The notes beneath the pieces are model-generated. The model did no database searches and was not told the origin of the DNA. It saw only the letters and a program-made list of their open reading frames with translations. Shown in pieces: positions 18,900 through 30,430 of a stretch of 64,000 nucleotides of DNA; position 1 is the stretch's first letter, and the number at the start of each line of letters is the position of its first letter. A program made the translations under genes and the position numbers. This DNA is from Trichormus_B sp936914905 (lineage in GTDB: Bacteria > Cyanobacteriota > Cyanobacteriia > Cyanobacteriales > Nostocaceae): the NCBI RefSeq assembly GCF_039871975.1, contig NZ_JBDPLL010000001.1; one strand, written 5' to 3'.

Positions 18900-19960
18900 C
18901 TTATCCTGGTGTACCTCCGCAGTCTAGTTGGAGGTCATCTTTTGAATAAGCGCAAATATCAGTATAGAGTCCTGATATTTGTCTAATTTTTACATTATGA
19001 CCTGCTAGAATAGCTTTATCAGCTACTTTCTCAGGTATACACCGTGATTCTTATTGTAGCGTTTCCTACCATAAATAACGTCCGGCTGGGTGAATAAATA
19101 CTAGGGAATGTATGGCTTTATCCATGTCAATCCAAGCACGTAAGTTTAAGATAGGGTCTGTATTTTACTCATATTTTTGAATTCGTTGCAAGCTATTACT
19201 GAATACTTCAATATAAAGATGGCACTGTTCTGGCTGGGAATCTAACGAAACAACGTCAAAGCTAAACACACTCTTTAAGGCATGATCTAAATCAGGTTAT
19301 CTTTCAATTAATTTGAAAGATAGAAGTACAAAACCTATTAGTAAATGCACATATTCATAATTATTTATCTGAGTAATATCTCTTTTTAAAGAGGCTCTTT
19401 TGATAAACATAAACCTCTAGCTTGGACAGCACCATTTATTCCAGGGTAGATGATTTCACCACTGATAAATGGCAAGTGGTAAAGATTTACATAATCTTCT
19501 GTTGCGCCAACTTTTTGAAACATTTCTAAAGCTCGTTTTCGCCAAGATGTTACTAAGTCTTCTGGAACACGCAACAATTTACGATGAGTTTCATTCCATA
19601 AATCATCATCATCTTGACTTTGGAGAGGTGTATCTCCTAGATAAAAATTTAGTTCTAGGTTAGAATTAAAAGTATCATGGAATTGAATTAATTTAGGTTT
19701 ATCATGAATATAGAGTTGTGTAACTGGTATATGCTTTAAAAGCCTGTAAAGTTCTTACAGCACTTGTTCACATACATCATTTCCTGGATCTTGTGGATAT
19801 TCTACAAAGGCGTGATTCGATGATGCTTCTAGTCCGTATAAACTAAATTATAAAGCTTGGGCTAATTGTGAGTTCTATGTAGTAAATAGTTGATGTAAAT
19901 GCTGCATCATGGCAATAATAAAGAGAGGGCATTGGGTAGAATACAATTAATTAGCTTTTT
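18900..19960 (-). pseudogene. Unidentified protein, last gene of the decayed Hsp70-like/GTPase cluster
   Basis: Minus-strand pieces in order: MMQHLHQLFTT near 19,910, SLYGLEASSNHAFVEYPQDP, then IPVTQLYIHDKPKLIQFHDT, ETHRKLLRVPEDLVTSWRKR and YVNLYHLPFISGEIIYPGIN (near 19,470). After stops come DLDHALKSVFSFDVVSLDSQ, ILNLRAWIDMDKAIHSLVFI and DDLQLDCGGTPG near 18,905. About 340 codons are recoverable. I recognise no domain. It follows the Hsp70-like pseudogene in the same orientation, so it was probably the distal gene of that operon. There are many stops and frame changes. Confidence 0.45.
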
Positions 19961-20002
19961 CCTCTTGAACCTTTTTTCTTCAACTGATGACTGATAAATG
20001 AT

Positions 20003-22934
20003 TTAATGTATGCCCCAAAAGGGATCGCATTCTTTATTAATTTCGTTAGGTTGTAATTCTAATTCGGCACGATAAACACATTCTTCTTGTTTATGCCACT
20101 CTTGATTATCTGATATCCAATAAAGTACTTCTCCAGCATGCATTCGCAAGATACCTTTGTTGTCGAGTGTGACATGATATTGACAGGGGTAATCTGTGGT
20201 GATGTCTGGTTTGCTAAGTCCGCCAATACGAATCCATTTCTTGGTGTTGATTTCGCTATCTATTTAATAGATATAGAAGGTGTGTTAACCATTTTGCTAG
20301 AAGGGGTGTAAGGGATTACTAATTAATCCTTCTCCTGGTTCGTTGATACCATCTTGTAAATAATGAAATGTTGGCAGTGGTGTATTTTTATTATGATCAA
20401 TTGCAAACACTAAATGATAAGCATCTAGTTGATCAACTATTACCGATTATAATATCTTGATGGCAATATCACCATCAGTTAAATCCTTATGGGGTTGTTC
20501 AATAGCAATATTCTACTTCAATTTCCCATCAGTAAATCAACTCGTTGTTTCTGAGTCTGCTGAGATGAAATAATTGAGATAAGTGCTATGAATATCTATT
20601 AAATAATGGGCATTTATTGACAAAGGAGAACGCTAAATTGGATGGAGGGTTTGGTTAATTTTAAATTAGACTTTTATATTTTTGAGAAACTCTGGTTATT
20701 CTATGGGTAGTTTCTCCATTAATATTTTACAGTCGTAGCTTCCCCACAGGCGTAAATCTCCATCTTCGTAGTCTTGACGATAAATGATGTTTGTTAGTTG
20801 GATACCTTGCTAATTAGTACGCACTTTGGCGACGCTTTCCCAAGGTGCTAGTTGATAAAGTTCTTGTCCGGCGTTGAATATGGCCAGGAGTTCGTTGCTT
20901 TGGGTTTTACGTTTGAAGTTGCGTTGTAAGGTAGATAATAAAAGAGGTTTTTGACATCTATTTCTAGTTGGTTTGCACCTTTACTTAGTAAGCTTTTAGA
21001 TTCTTCGGGATCAAATCTTAATCCGCGTAGTTTTTCGGCGTAACAAGTACCGACTGAGGTGGCAAGTTTAGTAAATTCTCAAACGAAGGTAATTTGTTCT
21101 GGGTTCCAAATAAAATAGGGTATATTTGCTAAATTCTCGATAAATTTATTTTTGTACTAGGTCGAGATTGCAAGTTTTACCGGAGAGAATTAATCAATCT
21201 ACTTTTTGTTTAGTTTCCGAATCTAAACAGCTTTCCATTAGTCCTTGAACAATACCAATGCCTTCTTTAATTGCAGAAGTTGCAGTGCGTTCAAATTGCT
21301 GACTGTCTAATCTGACGGAGATAGTATCGGGAATAATAATTTCGAATTTAACTGCGCTTTGGGCAAGTAGTTCACTAATCTGTTGTTCGGAAAGGGTGAA
21401 AGTTAATAAAGAACTATCTCCTGGTAATTTTTGTCCTAGTTTGAGTTTTGCAGCTTCGGCATGATCCCAAAGGGTGTAAAATGTTTGGAGGCGTTGTGGT
21501 GCTTGTTACCAAGGGGTAGGTAATACTTTTTCGGCTGTGTCTAAGGCACCTTTAAAAGCAACATCACCTTCACGATTTTCTTTATCTCCACACTTTAATA
21601 AACTGCCAATTTTAAATTTTCCGTCTTCTAGAAAGCGTTCGTTTAATTCAGAGTTGATGAAGTCTTCTAGTTTGTCACTTTCCATATCACCTGTGGTAAT
21701 TGCTATTAAGAGAAAATCAGCTAATTTAATCTTTAAAAGCTGGAATATCCGCAAGGTAATTAATTCAGTACCTAATTGTAAGTGTCCCGATAAACCTAAT
21801 AATTTGGGGCTAAGTTTATAATAACGTCCACCTACACCTCTGTCTTAATTATCTGCAAATAAAGGAGTTTTATCTTCTGACGTCAGTTGAATTCATGCTA
21901 GATCTGTAGTCCCACCACCGATATCTAAAACTAAAATATTTTGTGACCATTTATTTTTTTTTGCCGATAGCGAGTTTTAAAAGATTCAATACCAATATTC
22001 AGATTTACACCAAATTCTCGGCATAAAAAGAATAAAGAATATAGCTAGACAAACAGCTTCATCATAAGCAGTTTGCACATCATCCATACCTAATTCTTCC
22101 ACTAGGGCTTTAATTTCTTTGCGAACTACTGGAGGTGCAACTGTAGGATAGGTGACAACTGCTGTTAATAGATCACCTTGTGAAAATCTTCTTCTAGCCC
22201 GTTGGCGATAATCTTCAGTTAAATCAATTAAATGCGCCCACGCGGCTTGAATTAATCGGTTGACTTCAATATTTTTTCTTCTCCACCTAAGATAACTGGA
22301 AAAGTTCGATTTTGACCAAAATAGCATTTGGGTGAGTGATGAAATTTACTGATAATATCTTTGATAGAACTAATTGTACCTTGAGCGATCACTTCTTTGC
22401 GATTATCCCTTGCTTCATCAATTTCCATCCCATCTCACTAGGAATTTCTGTATCTCGTCTATCAATATCTAAGACTACAGGAATTAAATTCTGTGATTCT
22501 AAGCTGGTAACACGGAAAAAATCGTGATTTATCTGATAAAGTTTTTTGCTAAGAGCACGGCGAAATCTATCACTATTTCCTCAACATAATTCAATTTGGC
22601 AAATTGCTTCTAAAAATTACTCTTTGTTATCACTTTCAAAAACATCAATTAATTTTTATGGTTCAATTTATAATCTAAATTTTTGCTAATATTTTTAAGT
22701 GATAAACTTTCCCCACTCACTCACACCAATATCTGGTAAAGCAGAAGTAGCAGGAGAATTTAACCATTCTGCTAATCGCTGACGTAATCTTAATTCTTGT
22801 TCTCTGGGTAAAACTTCTGCAATTGGTACTTCAATGGGGTTAAAGAGTGTAACTGTGGAGTTCGAAGTTCCAAAATGTAAAGCAAACCAACTAGAAAATC
22901 TTTTTCTGGGTTTTTCATTGAGTTTTTCACTCAA
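20003..22934 (-). pseudogene. Large Hsp70/actin-fold ATPase-like protein (SrfB-like), broken
   Basis: Start MSEKLNEKPRKRFSSWFALH at 22,934. The phosphate-1 loop reads FALHFGTSNSTVTLF, where the family normally has FALDFGTSNST, so the Asp has become His. The middle has LIQAAWAHLIDLTEDYRQRA, then phosphate-2 NILVLDIGGGTTDL near 21,915. Later pieces are GRYYKLSPKLLGLSGHLQLG, a long open piece around 21,754-21,506, then LILSGKTCNLD. The end is KWIRIGGLSKPDITTDYPCQ...CDPFWGIH and stop at 20,003-20,005. About 975 codons, the size of the large Hsp70-like proteins paired with GTPases. More than a dozen frame breaks are present. The actin fold is clear from the two glycine loops; SrfB similarity is inference from size and the neighbouring GTPase. 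Confidence 0.65.
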
Positions 22935-22974
22935 TTGCTGACTTAAGTTATCTAGATATGTTTCTAATTAAAAG

Positions 22975-23413
22975 GGGTTCATTTATGAATCCGTTATGAT
23001 TGTTTCCAAATTTGGTAAAAACCAACGATTACAAGAGACTCCCATACTTTTACAAATATATAATATGGGGTTTCCTGTCATATCAGAATCAAAATACTCA
23101 ATAATACGCTCTCAGTTATAGTTGACTGCTTTGGTTAAAGGTTTTTCTAACTGACAAAGATATTGACCTAGTTGACATAAGTTAGAGATTTTTTAGTGTG
23201 TGGCGGACTTAAAGTATTTATATGTTTTTTGAATTTCTGCTGCTAGTTCCGTGGGTGTTCCTCGGGTGTTCCTCCGACACTACAAGTAATGCGAGAAATA
23301 TGGATAATATTACTGTTAGTAGCAACAATTTGGATAGCAGGTAAATCCAAACATTTATTTTCTTGAATGCGCAGTTGATAGCGTGGTGTAATACACATTT
23401 TCACAGGCATAAT
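22975..23413 (-). pseudogene. Small unidentified protein between GTPase and Hsp70-like genes
   Basis: Starts near 23,413 (MPVKMCITPRYQLRIQENKC), continues LDLPAIQIVATNSNIIHISR and ITCSVGGTP, then loses frame at an 11-bp perfect tandem duplication (23,253-23,274). It picks up as SRNSKNI and, in other frames, MTGNPILYICKSMGVSCNRW. About 140 codons. No family recognised. It sits between the GTPase (23,463-26,031) and Hsp70-like genes, in the same orientation. Confidence 0.4.
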
Positions 23414-23462
23414 AGGTGCTAGGTAAGAGTGAAGAAACTAACCACTGACTAATAACTAATAA

Positions 23463-26031
23463 CTAATGACTGATCTGTTCAAGATACTGATAAATATCAC
23501 TTTCATTAATTGTTACGATATTAGTAAGAATCTCTAACCAAGTGGGAATTACTAAATCTGGGGGTGAGTCTCCAGCAGCAATGTATCTGAGTAGCTCTTC
23601 TTTTTTAGAGAGGTTTTGCAAATTAGGAATTATTTGATCTAAAATTCCCTCTAATTCTGCGCTGACATATTGGACAAGGTAAAGACTAGTACTAGTTGTT
23701 ATTTCATCTCGCAAATGCAAGACGAAAAGTTGATTATTAGCAGTACGAGATGAAATGTAATTTCTCTCAGGAGACCAATCAAATACTTGCCCAATGCTGT
23801 GTTTTTCGTCTTGTCGTGCCAGGGGAAACATGATCTCTGGAGAAATTGATTTATCTTGGTTGTTAATTTCTAACATAATCGCTTCTTTCCATTGCTTAGG
23901 CTCACATCCCAAGAGGAGTTTATAAAATAAGTCTGCTGCTTCTACACCAAATTTATCTTCAATAAATTCTTCCATTTCTGGATTGATAATCACCTGTAAT
24001 TTTTCCCGTTCTAGAACTACTTGATGGGTTAATTTATTTAACAGGTCTACCACTCCTTGCCGAATGCGATCACGGGCAAATTCTTCTAGTTCTTTAAGGG
24101 TTTTGGTAAACTCTGGATAAAAGTCATCACTCTTGGTCGGTAGAGAGTTATTAACTCTATTACCTCGGTCAAATAATTTTCCGGCTGCACCTTTGGATTC
24201 TGCTATGCTAATCTTAGCATTTTGGGATTTTTCAAATAAAAAAGTCCACTTACTCCAATTGATAATTCTAAAAGTCAGTTCATCTTTAATTACATCACTG
24301 ACAACCACACCACGTCGGTCTTTAAGTGGTTATTTACCCAAATCTTTTTGAAAGCTTCTGTAGGTTTTATCTAAGCTTTCAATTGCTACACTCAATTCAA
24401 TTGAGGCTGCATTATCTGCTGTAGGTATACCTTGTTCGTGAATTTCAGCTATAATAACTTTTAGTTGTTCCTGTTGTTAACGAATAACATCAGCCGACCT
24501 CTGGGTATCTTGATTTAATTGCTTTAAACCGTGAGTAGCAACATGATTCTGAATTAATTCCCGCAGTTTATTAATACCACCACTTTGAGCGAAACCGAGT
24601 AATTTTCTACACAGCAAATTACTCGGTTTTGTGGTTAATAAACGTTCGCTTAATTTACACCATTTGTATTGTAATCGTTTGGAACTACTTAGATAATTAG
24701 GATAATCTAGATTAGCGAGGAACTGTTCTGAACCTGCTTTAATTATAGTATAAGTTTTTGCTAATTCAGCTAATCCTAACAATCGAGATAATAAAACAAT
24801 GCGGTATTTTTAAGTTGTAAAAGCATCTCCATCATTAATAATAGTTTGCATAACTTTCAAATTCTGAAAAACTACATCTGTTTGTAAACGTTAACCATTA
24901 GGATGATCCTCAATTAAAAAATCAAGAATTCTTTCTCCACCTTCACTGTCTAAAGGTAATTGATCAAAGCGTCCGACACCAACAAGAATTAAATTTTTTA
25001 AATCTTGTTGGTGTCGTTGCTGTTGCATCATGCTGAAAATTTTGTTAGCGCGATCGCTCCCCGGTGATTTACCATTCAGCAATACTAAAATTGTCTGTAC
25101 TTGTGCCAATTCTCGCAATGATAAAAAAGTGTCTCTTGCTCCAGAATTAGCTGCACCCAAGCCAGGAAAATCTAACAATACAAATTCTTCTGCACCAGTT
25201 ATATCCCAAATTTCTCTGCATATTCTTACTTCAATATCAACTCGACGAATAAGAATCAAGGGAAAACTATTCTGTAATAATTGAGTTTACAGTATTTGGG
25301 GCGCACTGGGTAAGCGAATATGTGCCGGTGGTATATCCTCAAATTTAAGAGTTTGAATCGCCATTGGCATTTCAGTGAGTTGTAACCCTTCATAGCCTGT
25401 AATCGTATTAATGTGATAATACTTAGTACACAAGGCGTCACCATAAGCTTGATAAGGCCGCCGGAATAACAGTAACTCCCCCAATAGATAACGTAATTCT
25501 AAATTATTTGAGCCTTTCCATGCGTCTTCGCACCAGTTAGAAATTCTTTCCCAGTTTTAATTTTAGATACTTGTAAAGATGGCAGTCCGGCTGCTGTAGC
25601 GCGACGATTTGCTTCTCCTAACATGAAGTGTAAACACTCATTCACACCTTTATGACATAAATACTCTACTGTATAATTATCTATGTGGGTGGTAACAAAA
25701 CCATACTGTGATTGAATATGAATAGCGGTGACGTTTTCAGTTGTAGGATTTTCACTCACTGGCAAAGCATTTGCATAACCAATTAAACTACCCAGTAGCA
25801 AACTCTTACCGCTACTCAATTCACCCATCACGGCAATTTTTACGGGTGAAGTAGCCAGTTCTAAAGTCTTCTGTGCAGCCTCTCTTTAACCCATAAGACA
25901 ATCCCATAAGACAATCATCAAGGCTGCTGGGAACAATCTTCTTGTTGGGAAAGACGTTGGACTACAGAGTCAATTTTACGGAGGATAAACTCACCGTACT
26001 CTTTAAACCTGGCTAGTTTGTCTGGTTCCAT
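23463..26031 (-). pseudogene. Large dynamin-like/SrfC-like GTPase, broken
   Basis: Starts MEPDKLARFKEYGEFILRKI at 26,031. The P-loop is GELSSGKSLLLGS (25,831-25,790), the G3-like motif is LLDFPGLGAANSG and the G4-like region is LILVGVGRFDQLP (25,259-24,900). A long helical C-terminal half follows, ending in a 281-codon open piece (24,308-23,463) with ELEEFARDRIRQGVVDLLNK. About 850 codons in all. A 13-bp perfect tandem duplication (25,890-25,915) throws the frame just before the P-loop, and several stops follow. Large GTPases of this kind act with the Hsp70-like partner in SrfB/SrfC-type clusters (family knowledge; the exact role is unclear). Confidence 0.65.
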
Positions 26032-26229
26032 AGAGTCGTTTTCTGTCTAAGTTCATTTTCTCTGTGGGTTATAGCACAAAAAATGAAAACGTCCACTTTT
26101 GGTGCAACCAGGAAAGAATTAAAAATTAAAAGACTCCTTATTGATTTTTTACGAAGGCAGCACGGGAGTTTGAAAGCCGTTGCTAGCCCTATCTCTTTAG
26201 AGCTTAGTATACTAGGTTACCAGTCCCAC

Positions 26230-26540
26230 ATAACTGTCGTAAAGAATTGATGCAAAAAGGAGAATTGTACTTAAATGTCCTTTTTGCGGCCTCGCTTTCT
26301 TCTTCTGTAAAATTAAGTTCTGCAGTTGTGTTATCAGATGACTGCGATGAGACTATCGTAGATTTTTATGCAGGAGCAGCCTTTGGATCTCTCTCTGAAT
26401 CTCGAATACATACTCAAATACATACAAAGTCATTGAGACCGTGAGGATTCGTGATATAAGTACGACCTTCATGAGTGTAGATATAAACGATGTAACAGTT
26501 GAGGAATTGGTAACTAAATTAAGTATGAGCTTTGTGTTCA
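26230..26540 (-). pseudogene. Unidentified coding remnant upstream of the GTPase
   Basis: The minus strand gives NCYIVYIYTHEGRTYITNPH, GLNDFVCI, IRDSERDPKAAPA, VSSQSSDNTTAELNFTEEES and EAAKRTFKYNSPFASIL, interrupted by stops. It has amino-acid composition like real protein but no family I know. It may have been the first gene of the cluster that runs to 18,900. Confidence 0.25.
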
Positions 26541-26575
26541 TAAACTTCCTAAAAAAAGATAACAGTCCCTATCTT

Positions 26576-26713
26576 TAGCAAATTGCAAAGATCCAGAGAT
26601 AAAACTGCAAACAAGGCAATTTTGAAACCACATTAACTGCAAATAAAGGGGGTCTCAAAACAAGATTATTTGTAAATGAAACTGCAAACATAATTTTTAA
26701 ACGGCAAATAAGG
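26576..26713 (+). repeat. Left 138-bp terminal inverted repeat
   Basis: It is nearly identical to the complement of 29,157-29,294 (six mismatches by eye). It carries about five boxes of the type AACTGCAAA, at 26,581, 26,603, 26,635, 26,679 and (degenerate) 26,701, as expected for multiple transposase-binding sites. Confidence 0.85.
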
Positions 26714-27130
26714 GAAGCCGAAATTCGTAGTTATCTAGCTAAAGGCATCAGCAAAAACTCAATTGCTAAACTCGTCGATTGTTCACCTTCCACCCTCTAC
26801 GACTGCTTGGAACGCAAACATCTCTACAAGAGCCACGATAAACTTTGCTTAAACCAACCACCTTCAATCGTTATCTCAACAAATGGGGTTAGGACCGCGA
26901 TACTCTCCTGCGATAACCACCTGCTGTTCGCTTCCAGGGAGAATATAGCTATCAATGTTGGCATTTTGACCTCAGTCCATCAGACCTCAAGCACGTTAAA
27001 GCACCAGCCTGGATAGAACCAGGGAGGGGGTATACTCTGTTAATGCTTTATAGTGTTGTGGATGACCGTAGTGGCTTTGCATACCAAGAATACCACTTTG
27101 TTTTGCGATTTAAGTACAGAAAAGGATGCT
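26702..27130 (+). pseudogene. TnsB-like transposase, N-terminal remnant
   Basis: It has a helix-turn-helix (EIRSYLAKGISKNSIAKLVD, then CSPSTLYDCLERKHLYKSHD). Frameshifts follow, then an rve-type integrase core start: CWHFDLSPSDLKHVKAPAWI, GRGYTLLMLYSVVDDRSGFA. The catalytic core beyond the first Asp region and the Mu-type C-terminal domain are missing. It runs directly into the ATPase remnant, implying an internal deletion. Confidence 0.55.
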
Positions 27131-27132
27131 AA

Positions 27133-29030
27133 ACCACCGACTTAACCAGAACTAAGAGAACGAAAATTCTTAGCTTTAATTCAAAAATGCCGTGAGCCTG
27201 TAGTGCTTTTTCTTGATGAAGCTCATGACATTCATCCTAGTACGTTAGTCAAGATTAAGCCTTTAATTGAATTGGTACGTCAGAATGCTTGCACTTTATT
27301 TGTAGTGCTACTGGGACATCCCAAGTTAGAAAACGATTTGCGCCAACCATCTTTGGAAGAGATTGGTGCTAGAACCAATATTTTTAGTTTATAAGGTATT
27401 AAAGGACATCAGGTTGAGTATATAAAATGGCTGTTGAGCTACTGTATTCAGGATGATTATCTGCCTGAAGATTTGATTACCAATGAAGCAATTGCATTTT
27501 TAGCAGAACGATTGACGACTCCATTGCAAATCGAACATTAAAATCGAACACTATAGGACTTACGCATTGACAAAGTGGCAAAATAGTGTAGTGATAAAAA
27601 TGTTATCTACTTAGCAGGTATCGGAGAATTAGAGAAATAACCAAACCTTCTACAGCAGAATCCAATCTGGAACATTACACTCTGTTGTTGCTATCAGAAA
27701 CAAAGCATGGGGGATGTTGTCGATTGGCAGAGATATCGGAGAACGTTTCACATGACAGTGTGAATAGATTATTGCTCAGAGAGAGATACTGACCAAAATA
27801 TTTATTAGATACAGTAGGGAAAATCATAAATATAGTACGAGCGATTTCAAGTGTAGATGACACAGTAGTAGGAAAATTGTATAGTGACCAAAAAATGTAG
27901 AATTAATCAGTTATTTTTGGTCTAGGAAATATCATAAAAGCATCGAAGGAATAAATTTAATCACACTGTACTACAGTGATGTGTATAGAAATTCAGTACT
28001 GATAAATTATAGAATATATGAGAAAAGGAGGGAAAGACTAAGAAAGATTATTTTCAGGAAATGGTCAAGAGAGTGATTGATTGGAGTGTGAAATCAAGAA
28101 TAGTTACAGGAGACAGTTGGTACTCAGGGGTAGAAAGCTTCAAATCTTTAAAGAACCAGAAATTGAGTTTTACATTTGGGATTGAGAAAAATAGAAGCGT
28201 ATCAAATAAACTGGAAAAGTATTGTCTCTTAAGGAGTTTGGAAATTCTCGATAAAGGTTTAATAACTCATTTGAGAGCATTTAAATTGATAAAATTGTTT
28301 AGGCAAGACTTCAAAAAAGAAGACTCTAGAGACTATATGGTGTATATACCAGATGAAGAAGCTCTCAATCAAATCAGCAAAAGTGAATCTGTGACAATTA
28401 ATGATACTCATTGGGGGATTGGAAATTTTCATAAAGCCATCAAACAAGTATGTGGAATCTGTGGATTTATGGTTAGAGATAGCCAAGCAATTCAAACACA
28501 GATATTTTGTTGATTTCAAGCATTTGTTCGTTTAGAAAGAATGTGTTCTGAAAACATAATTTCTCATTGGTATGAATTGCAAAGGAACTTATTCACTTTA
28601 ATTGTGCGTGACTACATTGTGTACAATCTTACCAATGCTGGTGCTACCTAATACTCATGGATGAGTTTTTTTGTCAATGCGTAACTCCTACATTATTATT
28701 TACAAAGGGTATTTGAAGATGCTTACCAACCAGCAACTAAGCCTGTCAGCCTTGATATGGCTGAAGCTGTCTTGACTGTTGGACTTAGCTATTTATAGCC
28801 TCGCTTAATAACGTATAAGTATACTGCTGAAGCACTATTTAGACTAGTGGATGTATGCATAATCGAAACAAGATTTTATACATTCTTAATTGCCTCCTGG
28901 TCGAACCCAAGACTTGAGAGACCAGATGTTAAAAATTGGAATTCTCTTGTATGCGTCAGAGGGAAATTAAATTAATACTAGAAGTACCACATCCAGAATT
29001 TTTCGGTTTTATTTGTGTTCAGTTCATATT
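27133..29030 (+). pseudogene. ExeA/TnsC-like AAA ATPase, split by IS701-like element
   Basis: The part before the insertion has LRERKFLALIQKCREPVVLF with Walker B VLFLDEAHDIHP, then LGHPKLENDLRQPSLEEIGA and WLLSYCIQDDYLPEDLITNE. After 28,688 the same protein resumes: FEDAYQPATKPVSLDMAEAV, LTVGLSYL, TAEALFRLVDV. The Walker A region is absent (deleted). A 13-bp near-perfect duplication (27,528-27,553) sits at the insertion edge. In the family this ATPase regulates target choice for the transposase. Confidence 0.55.
27555..28688 (+). mobile_element. IS701-like insertion sequence
   Basis: Terminal inverted repeats GGACTTACGCATTGACAAA (27,555) and, complemented, GGAGTTACGCATTGACAAA (ending 28,688) differ at one base. 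Inside is a DDE transposase of about 350 codons, broken by stops: KHGGCCRLAEISENVSHDSV, ISSVDDTVVGKLYSDQKNVE, then an open 150-codon piece (28,061-28,513) with SRIVTGDSWYSGVESFKSLK. The tail is HWGIGNFHKAIKQVCGICGF. The last DDE glutamate region (HWGIE-type) now reads HWGIG. It is inserted in the ATPase gene of the larger transposon. Confidence 0.65.
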
Positions 29031-29156
29031 TAAATAAACAAACATATGTGTCTGGTGTAAAAGTTCTTTTTGTCTGGACAGTTTTGTGACCATGAATGCT
29101 GTAACTACATCACAGTTAGGCTTACGGCTTATTTGCACAGAATGTGATTTGAAACT

Positions 29157-29294
29157 CCTTATTTGCTGTTTGAAAATTATGTTTGCAGTTTCATTTGCAA
29201 ATAATCTGGTTTTGAGACCTCCTTTATTTGCAGTTAATGTGGTTTCAAAATTGCCTTGTTTGCAGTTTTATCTCTGGATCTTTGCAGTTTGCTA
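29157..29294 (-). repeat. Right 138-bp terminal inverted repeat
   Basis: Complement of 26,576-26,713 with six mismatches. TTTGCAGTTT boxes occur at 29,181, 29,228, 29,259 and 29,281. Confidence 0.85.
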
Positions 29295-29525
29295 CATCTA
29301 GGTTATTCGATTTACTATCAAATATCAAGTGAATTTTTGAGCCCACTAAATTTAATAATAGAAAATGTTACGGTGATTAGATTAGAATTGATCGTGTTGC
29401 GGCTGGTGAGCTACGTCGAATCATCCCTCTCAAGTCTGTTCGCACAGTGTTTCCGTAGGGTAGACAGGCTCTTTTATCTCATCTCGCGTATCATTAAGAT
29501 ATGAAGTAGCCCATCCATTGAGGAA

Positions 29526-30254
29526 AGCTATACATCCCGAAAACCAAAATAACATTGCCTACTCCCCTGTTATTCACCTGAGTCATCTGATTGACACAGC
29601 TATACCGCAATAGTCTGGTGATCAGACTGTAAAATTTACTGCTGTTGCTGAACTCCAAGATGATGGCTATTATCTGCGACGCTTTTCTTTAGGGGAACAT
29701 AGTGCTACTTATATCAATGCCCCTATTAGTTTTCACAGTAACGGGATCAGCATTGACGAATACTCAGCCGAGTCACAGGTAGTACCTGAGGTAGTTATAG
29801 ATATATGTAAACAAGCTGCAGCAAATCCTGATTATCTTTTGACTGTGGCTGATATTTTGGCATGGGAAGCAGAATTTGGGACTATTTCTGCTGAAAATGT
29901 CGTGCTACTTTATGCATGCGGGTTGGTAAACTAAATGGCTGGATAAAAACGGATTCTTAAACCAGGATGCAGGTGGAAATCTGCACATTCGAGGGTTTGG
30001 CAATGATGCCACCCAGTTTTTAATTACCAAAATGCAAATTCCTGGAGTAGGAATTGATACACACGGTGTAGATTCTTTTTGGACAAGATAATAATCTTAC
30101 TACTAATTCTTTGGTCTTGGCAAAACAACGTATTGTCTTAGAAAACCTCACCAACTTAGAATAACTACCGCCTCAAGGCACTACCTTGGTCATTGGTATT
30201 CTCAGGTTGCGGGGTGGTTCTGGTTCTACCGATACGGTAATGACATTGTTTTGA
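29526..30254 (+). pseudogene. Cyclase / arylformamidase-like protein, broken
   Basis: The reading includes YSPVIHLSHLIDTAIPQ, stop, SGDQTVKFTAVAELQDDGYY and LRRFSLGEHSATYINAPISF. GEHSATYINAPISFH corresponds to the metal-binding HxxTHxDxPxH-type stretch of the cyclase (kynurenine formamidase-like) family. Later pieces are ADILAWEAEFGTISAENVVL, FGNDATQFLITKMQIPGVGI, DTHGVDS and KQRIVLENLTNLE, with frameshifts and stops. It ends near 30,254. About 240 codons, as expected. The family is convincing; the substrate is unknown. The stretch 29,297-29,525 shows nothing I can support. Confidence 0.65.
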
Positions 30255-30430
30255 GTGCTAATTTGTACAAGTTTATTGCGCCTAAATGTAATAGTTTTTT
30301 CAGATCAGGTAAGATTGCTATAGAGACAAATACTGTGCTAAATTGGGCTAAATTATTCATATTAACTACCAATGTAAATATAGATTCAGCTAAGATTTAG
30401 TCCTGATGAAGATAGATTGCAATATCAAAT

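Larger units (their letters stand above)
26574..29296. mobile_element. TnsB/TnsC-type transposon with 138-bp inverted repeats, decayed
   Basis: Long terminal inverted repeats (26,576-26,713 and 29,157-29,294) bound a transposase remnant and an AAA ATPase remnant. The ATPase gene is itself split by an IS701-like element (27,555-28,688). An rve-type transposase plus AAA ATPase, with repeated end boxes, places it with Tn7/Tn5053/Tn552-type elements. The right terminus reads ...GCTACA; the left reads TTTAGC where TGTAGC would be expected. Flanks show no matching 5-bp duplication, so an end may have mutated or rearranged. About 1.5 kb between the transposase N-terminal part and the ATPase appears deleted. 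Confidence 0.7.

Noticed and set aside
26247..26444. 65-codon plus-strand open frame as a gene
   Set aside because: The opposite strand carries better protein-like sequence in broken frames; the plus-strand frame has no recognisable features.
28259..28519. Minus-strand 86-codon frame inside the IS701-like element
   Set aside because: Antisense of the transposase, no features of its own.
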